This document shows, in pieces, positions 11,845 to 15,848 of a DNA stretch of 15,848 nucleotides. The stretch's first letter is position 1. Each line of letters begins with the position of its first letter. The notes beneath the pieces were generated by a model that searched no databases, was not told where the DNA came from, and was given only the letters and a program-made list of their open reading frames with translations. The DNA lies in NCBI GenBank assembly GCA_023255165.1, contig JALRJD010000074.1, forward strand, positions 1 to 15,848, written 5' to 3'. This DNA comes from Porticoccaceae bacterium. GTDB taxonomy: Bacteria > Pseudomonadota > Gammaproteobacteria > Pseudomonadales > Porticoccaceae. A program made the translations under genes and the position numbers.

Positions 11845-13596
11845 ATGTCTACAACCCGACTTGCCCGACTGCTGCTGACAACAGTGGCGCTGACAGGCTT
11901 TTCCAGCCAGCTTTTCGCCGCCGCTACCAGTGACGCCGCTGTCGACAAAAGTGCTGAAGAGCTGGTGATCTACACCGCGAAAAAAATTATTACCATGGAA
12001 CCGGCCCTGCCAGAGGCGACTGCGGTGGCCGTTACTGATGGCCGCATTGTTGCCGTGGGCAGTTTGGCGTCGCTGCAGAGCTGGATTGATGGCAAAGGCG
12101 CGCGCATTGATACGCGCTTTGAGGGCAAGGTTATGATGCCCGGCTTTATCGACCCTCATGTGCACCCCTCGCTGCCAGCGGTGCTCACCCAGTTTGCGTT
12201 TATCGCGCCCGATGACTGGTCACTGCCCACCGGCGAATTTCCCGGCGCCACCTCACCAGCGGCCTATATCAAGCGCCTGCAGCAGCTGGTGGCCGCACAC
12301 GAAGACAGCAGCATCCCGTTTATTACCTGGGGCTATCATCCGCTGTGGCATGGCGACCTCTACCGCGATCAGCTGACCGCGCTGTTTCCCGACAAACCGG
12401 TGATGCTTTGGCACCGCTCTTTTCACGAATTAATTGCCAATGACGCGGCCCTCAAATTGCTCGCCATCAACCAGGCCGATGTCGCCAACAACCCATTGGT
12501 CGATTGGCGCAAAGGCCACTTTTTCGAAAACGGCATGTATGCACTGGTGCCAAAAATGCCTTTTCTGTTCGATCCCGCCCGCTTTGGCCATGGTATGCAA
12601 AACTTTGTCGAGATGGTGCACCAAGGCGGAGTGACCACTGCGCTGGATATGGGCACCGGCGTGTTTGGCAACCCCGATGCCGAGATCAAACTGATTCGCC
12701 ACACCATGGAGACAACCCAGGCGCCTGCACGGGTCATTCTGACACCGATCATCACCGACTTTGTCGGTCGCGGCGTGGCCATTGCAGACGCCTTTAAACA
12801 GATTGATCAGTGGCGCGAACAGAACAGCCGGCGGGTGATATTTGATCGGCGCTTTAAACTGATGATCGATGGCGCTATCTACAGTGGTTTGGCGCAATTT
12901 GACTACCCCGGATATATCGACGGCCACCAGGGCGTGTGGATGCTGCCGGAGGCGGTGACCACAGAGTGGGCTCAGGCGTTTTGGGATGCGGGCTATCAGT
13001 TGCACGCCCATACCAATGGCGACGCCAGCGCGGCGCGCCTGATCAAACTTTTAAAAACCCTGCAAAGCAATACGCCGAAGGTCGATCATCGCCTCTCTCT
13101 TGAGCACTTCGCCTACACCACCGAAGATCAAAACCGCCAGTTGAAAGCGCTCGGCGCGGTGGTCTCGGCCAACCCCTACTACCATTTTATTCTCAGTGAT
13201 ATTTACAGCGACCAGTGGCTTGGCGCTGACCGTGGCAACCAGATGGTGCGGCTGGGCTCTCTGGAACGGCTCGGCGTGCCCTTTGCCTTTCACTCAGACA
13301 GCCCTATGGCGCCGCTGGAACCGCTGAGGTTGGTGTCGGCGGCGGTCAATCGGGTCACCATCAACGGCAATCTGACCGGCGCCAACGAACGTGTCAGCCT
13401 TGATGCGGCGCTGCGTGCAATTACCATTAATGCCGCCTGGGTAATGGGCTGGGAAGATCAGATCGGTTCCATTCGCGCCGGCAAGAAAGCCGATTTTACG
13501 ATACTGGAAAGCGATCCCTACCAAGTCGAACCGGAGCAGATAAAGGATATTAAGATCTGGGGAACGGTTTTCGAAGGTGTGCCGGCGCCAATTTAA
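11845..13596 (+). CDS. Exported metal-dependent amidohydrolase, YtcJ/NfdA-like (amidohydrolase family 3)
   Basis: This is a TIM-barrel amidohydrolase of 583 residues. A Sec-type signal peptide (basic start, hydrophobic 9-24, likely cleavage after LFA at 25) sends it to the periplasm. The core shows the N-terminal beta-sandwich (VIYTAKKIITMEP, AVTDGRIVAVGS) and the metal motif PGFIDPHVHP with H105 and H107. FKLMIDGAIYSG has K338 where relatives have a metal-bridging lysine. LHAHTNGD has H387 and H389, LSLEHF has H421, and HSDSP has D485 as likely catalytic aspartate. The C-terminal AGKKADFTILESDPY is the returning sandwich. The ATG has AAAAGG 7 bases upstream. The family includes N-substituted formamide deformylase (NfdA), which releases formate; placement divergent to a formate-oxidation cluster makes that activity attractive, but the substrate is not readable from sequence. 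Confidence 0.88.
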   Translation: MSTTRLARLLLTTVALTGFSSQLFAAATSDAAVDKSAEELVIYTAKKIITMEPALPEATAVAVTDGRIVAVGSLASLQSWIDGKGARIDTRFEGKVMMPGFIDPHVHPSLPAVLTQFAFIAPDDWSLPTGEFPGATSPAAYIKRLQQLVAAHEDSSIPFITWGYHPLWHGDLYRDQLTALFPDKPVMLWHRSFHELIANDAALKLLAINQADVANNPLVDWRKGHFFENGMYALVPKMPFLFDPARFGHGMQNFVEMVHQGGVTTALDMGTGVFGNPDAEIKLIRHTMETTQAPARVILTPIITDFVGRGVAIADAFKQIDQWREQNSRRVIFDRRFKLMIDGAIYSGLAQFDYPGYIDGHQGVWMLPEAVTTEWAQAFWDAGYQLHAHTNGDASAARLIKLLKTLQSNTPKVDHRLSLEHFAYTTEDQNRQLKALGAVVSANPYYHFILSDIYSDQWLGADRGNQMVRLGSLERLGVPFAFHSDSPMAPLEPLRLVSAAVNRVTINGNLTGANERVSLDAALRAITINAAWVMGWEDQIGSIRAGKKADFTILESDPYQVEPEQIKDIKIWGTVFEGVPAPI

Positions 13597-13740
13597 CCTA
13601 AGTTTTAAAATAAAAACTGCCAGCTCACTGCGCCAATGTAAGAAGCCGCACCGCTCAATTTCGATTGAGATAAAGCGCACTTCCACGGACTTAATTTAAG
13701 AGTTAGCATAACGACATTATAAAAATAAGAAGGGGGAGCC
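13597..13740 (+). promoter_or_regulatory. Gap with a TTCG-loop hairpin and a weak promoter candidate before the serine hydrolase gene
   Basis: This 144-base gap holds CTCAAT-TTCG-ATTGAG (13654-13669), a six-pair stem with a four-base TTCG loop, not followed by a T-run. Further on, TTTAAG (13695-13700) and TATAAA (13718-13723) are 17 bases apart, a weak sigma70-like pair. It would give a leader of only about ten bases, containing the GGGGGAG Shine-Dalgarno. An A/T-only inverted repeat (AGTTTT/AAAACT) just after the amidohydrolase stop is too weak to call a terminator. Confidence 0.28.
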
Positions 13741-15132
13741 ATGCGCAAATCCGACGTACTAGTGTCACCAGCGGTCTTAATCTTGATGCTATTCTCGCTT
13801 GTTTCCTGCGGAGGCGGGTCAGGCTCAAGCTCTCCACCATCCACTGCGATCGATGAGTCACTGCCCCCGACTCAAACCAGCATATGGCAAGAGGCCACAC
13901 CCGAATCCGTCGGTATGGACGCAGCTCTGTTGGCCCAAGCTTTTGATCAGGCTTTTGCGGATGGTAGCTTCACGCAAGCGGCCCTCGTAATCAAAGACAG
14001 CAAGCTTGTCTACGAACGCTACAGAGGTATCCTTGCGACAGAAGAAACCCGCCTGACAAACGCGACCAACCTCAACAGTCAAACCCTGTTCGGTGCGCGT
14101 GACAAAGATAGCTTGGCGACCACCTGGTCAACGGCAAAGTCCTTCACCAGTGTGATGATCGCGATTGCCATCGAACAGGGCTTTATTGAGTCTCTCTCTG
14201 AGCCCGCCTCAACCTACATAGACGAATGGCAAAATGATGAACGAGCGTCGATCAGCATAAGAAATCTGCTGGATATGCGCTCGGGGCTACCTCTGGTCTG
14301 TTACGACTTTGTCGCACAAAGTTTGGGCACCTGTCCGGACCCTGGCTCGGCCGGAGGAAATTTGGTGTTTTCCGATGATCAGATGAGCGCCTGCATTAAC
14401 CGCCCAATGGCGGCGACCAACGTCATTCAACCTTGGTATTCTTCAGTGTCGCTTTGGCAATCCGGGACCTGGCTCTATTCCAACTGTGACACTATGGTAC
14501 TCGGCGAAATTCTCTACAGAGCGACCGGGCAAGATCTGCAAAGCTATGCCGATGTGCAGTTGTTCTCCAAGATTGGTATGGAGGCGCATTGGTGGCGCGA
14601 TAATACTAGCAGTCAGGTCGATGGTAATTATCTGGCCTATTGCTGTCTTGATGCTACTCCGAGAGATTTTGCAAAATTTGGCCAGCTAATATTGAACAAC
14701 GGAGTGTGGGATGGTGAACAAGTGATCCCCAGCAGCTACATCGATAGCATTAAAAATATCACCGTCGACTCGGTAGTTACCCAGCTGAATGGCGTGCTAA
14801 GCTACGGGCTGCAATTTTGGACCCTGACGCCCTCACCTCAAGATGATGGTTCAGTCTATCCACCAGCCAACAGGATTTACTCGACAATAGGATTTGATGG
14901 GCAATATATTACCCTGGACTTTGATAACAATATGATTTTGGTACGCAATAGTCTGTACAGCCCTGTCCTCAGTGAATCCGGAGAACGAAAAATGTCGATC
15001 ATCCAAAATAATGCAATGGAATCAAGCCTGGTTGGTTCGCTACCAAACGGATTAGGCTTGCCAACAGGTTCAAACTACAGTCACCAGAAATTGCTGTATG
15101 GCGTAACGAAAGCAATCACTACGGCTAATTAG
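13741..15132 (+). CDS. Serine hydrolase lipoprotein, class C beta-lactamase / 6-aminohexanoate-dimer hydrolase-like
   Basis: This 463-residue protein has the beta-lactamase-related serine hydrolase fold. The start is a lipoprotein signal (hydrophobic 6-21, lipobox LVSC with C23 as lipidated cysteine) followed by a flexible Gly/Ser/Pro linker to about residue 45. The active site is STAK with S130 and K133, plus Y246-S-N248 (WLYSN). GFDGQ at 384-388 occupies the place of the third motif. CCLDATPRDFAKFGQLILNNGVWDGEQVIP (from 301) is the stretch typical of NylB-like members. Six cysteines in the mature domain, including the adjacent C301 and C302, are compatible with disulfides in an exported protein. 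GGGGGAG lies just before the ATG. By eye it is somewhat richer in AT than the amidohydrolase gene. Substrate unknown: an amide, ester or peptide are all possible, and true beta-lactamase activity is unlikely. Confidence 0.87.
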   Translation: MRKSDVLVSPAVLILMLFSLVSCGGGSGSSSPPSTAIDESLPPTQTSIWQEATPESVGMDAALLAQAFDQAFADGSFTQAALVIKDSKLVYERYRGILATEETRLTNATNLNSQTLFGARDKDSLATTWSTAKSFTSVMIAIAIEQGFIESLSEPASTYIDEWQNDERASISIRNLLDMRSGLPLVCYDFVAQSLGTCPDPGSAGGNLVFSDDQMSACINRPMAATNVIQPWYSSVSLWQSGTWLYSNCDTMVLGEILYRATGQDLQSYADVQLFSKIGMEAHWWRDNTSSQVDGNYLAYCCLDATPRDFAKFGQLILNNGVWDGEQVIPSSYIDSIKNITVDSVVTQLNGVLSYGLQFWTLTPSPQDDGSVYPPANRIYSTIGFDGQYITLDFDNNMILVRNSLYSPVLSESGERKMSIIQNNAMESSLVGSLPNGLGLPTGSNYSHQKLLYGVTKAITTAN

Positions 15133-15179
15133 AATCAATAATTCAAGCATCAAGTAAATACAACAAGAGGGGAAAATCC

Positions 15180-15545
15180 ATGTCCGCACTTATTCTTTAC
15201 GCTCTCGCGCTGACACTGCTTCAAATCTGGCTGCTGCCAATGGCGGTCAATCTCAAAAACAGCACTTACCTGCTCTCGAATCGAGATGAGGAAGTCGAAA
15301 CCTCGGTTACCCACAAACGTCTCAAGCGCGCCGCCGCAAATCTGCAAGAGACTCTGCCAATCTTTCTGACCCTGGCGCTGATGTCGATGATGATGAATAT
15401 CGATAACACTGCAGCCGCCACGGCCTGGCTGGCATTGCGTGTTGCCCATCTGCTCTGTTACGTATTGGGTATTGCCGCACTGAGAAGCCTGAGTTGGGTC
15501 GCCTCTATTGTTGCGCTGATCTATATGGCGCTGCAGCTGGCCTGA
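15180..15545 (+). CDS. Small MAPEG-family membrane protein
   Basis: This 121-residue integral membrane protein has four hydrophobic segments: about 3-23, 58-74, 79-98 and 104-120. Between the first two lies a charged cytoplasmic-type loop (SNRDEEVETSVTHKRLKRAAANLQE) with the MAPEG hallmark RAxxNxxE, here RAAANLQETLPIF. MAPEG proteins often bind glutathione in the membrane and act in detoxification or lipid metabolism; many bacterial members have no known substrate. It starts 47 bases after the serine hydrolase stop with GAGGGG about 7 bases before the ATG, so co-transcription is likely. The shared use of glutathione with the formaldehyde pathway is suggestive only. Confidence 0.85.
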   Translation: MSALILYALALTLLQIWLLPMAVNLKNSTYLLSNRDEEVETSVTHKRLKRAAANLQETLPIFLTLALMSMMMNIDNTAAATAWLALRVAHLLCYVLGIAALRSLSWVASIVALIYMALQLA

Positions 15546-15584
15546 ACAACCCTCTTAATAACAGCAATCAGTTAATCACAATTC

Positions 15585-15618
15585 GCATCAGGCTGGCTTG
15601 AAACTGGCAGTCTGATGC
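15585..15618 (+). promoter_or_regulatory. 11-base inverted repeat just upstream of the DUF3604 gene
   Basis: GCATCAGGCTG (15585-15595) and CAGTCTGATGC (15608-15618) pair over 11 positions with one G-T, around a 12-base loop. It ends a few bases before the GAAGGA Shine-Dalgarno of the next gene. It has no adjoining T-run, so an operator or a leader hairpin is more likely than a terminator. Confidence 0.5.
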
Positions 15619-15633
15619 CGTGAAGGAAATTTT

Positions 15634-15848
15634 ATGTCTAACAAATCTTTTTTACTTTTGGCCTCTTTACTGCTCGCGGCATGCGGCGGTTCAGAGCAAC
15701 CAGCAGACAGCGGCATGGCCACCGCAAACCGGACAGCCGCAGTTGAGTCAGATAGCTGCGAAAACTATAACCCTGACGGCACAGCGCTGTTTGGCGACCT
15801 GCATGTTCACACCAGCTACTCTTTCGATGCCGCGGCCAACAGCCTTGG
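15634..15848 (+). CDS. DUF3604 lipoprotein, N-terminal part (runs off right edge)
   Basis: The first 71 residues are present. They begin with a lipoprotein signal (KSFLLLASLLLAAC, lipidated cysteine C17), then a low-complexity linker (GGSEQPADSG), and then NPDGTALFGDLHVHTSYSFDAA. The last stretch is the start signature of DUF3604 proteins. The HxH pair in GDLHVHTS resembles the metal-binding opening of PHP-type phosphoesterases, but the function of DUF3604 is not established. The ATG at 15634 has GAAGGA upstream and lies 88 bases after the MAPEG stop. Family members usually run to 600 residues or more, so most of the gene is outside the window. Confidence 0.87.
   Translation, partial: MSNKSFLLLASLLLAACGGSEQPADSGMATANRTAAVESDSCENYNPDGTALFGDLHVHTSYSFDAAANSL

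Noticed and set aside
13597..13620. Terminator after the amidohydrolase (AGTTTT/AAAACT)
   Set aside because: The stem is only six A/T-rich pairs with no GC clamp and no following T-run.

Overview
This window looks like a piece of a marine-type gammaproteobacterial chromosome. The GC content is moderate, genes are tightly packed, protein sequences are close to E. coli-type MoaC, MoaE and MobA, and there are secreted hydrolases and lipoproteins of kinds common in Cellvibrionales-like oceanic bacteria. The taxonomic placement is inferred from protein character only. Two blocks of genes diverge from a 145-base gap at 11700-11844.

The leftward block (minus strand, 11699 down to 1) is a formaldehyde-to-CO2 module joined to the cofactor genes its last enzyme needs. 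In transcription order it starts with adhC (glutathione-dependent formaldehyde dehydrogenase) and fghA (S-formylglutathione hydrolase). After a 138-base gap come fdsG-fdsB-fdsA-fdhD-fdsD, encoding an NAD-dependent, cysteine-type molybdenum formate dehydrogenase and its sulfurtransferase. After a 242-base gap with repeated TATCAC elements come moaC-moaD-moaE-mobA-moeB-moaB-moeA for molybdopterin synthesis, molybdenum insertion and nucleotide attachment. The moeA gene runs off the left edge. No moaA (the first step) and no molybdate transporter lie in the window. Within each cluster most genes overlap or abut (TAGATG, ATGA, TAAGATG and TAATG junctions), which suggests translational coupling.

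The rightward block (plus strand, 11845 to the end) carries an exported YtcJ/NfdA-type amidohydrolase, a beta-lactamase-fold serine hydrolase lipoprotein, a small MAPEG membrane protein, and the start of a DUF3604 lipoprotein. Its link to the C1 module is not established. One possibility is that the amidohydrolase releases formate from formamides.

The least expected signal is a set of three unrelated-in-sequence but same-period tandem repeats. Each is three or four copies of a 12-base unit, in frame, adding a four-residue protein repeat: at the N-terminus of MobA (across the moaE/mobA overlap), in a surface-loop position of MoaE, and at the N-terminus of FghA. In each case the repeat accounts for most or all of the length by which the protein exceeds its relatives. 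No RNA genes, insertion sequences or CRISPR arrays were seen, and no gene-free stretch exceeds 300 bases.
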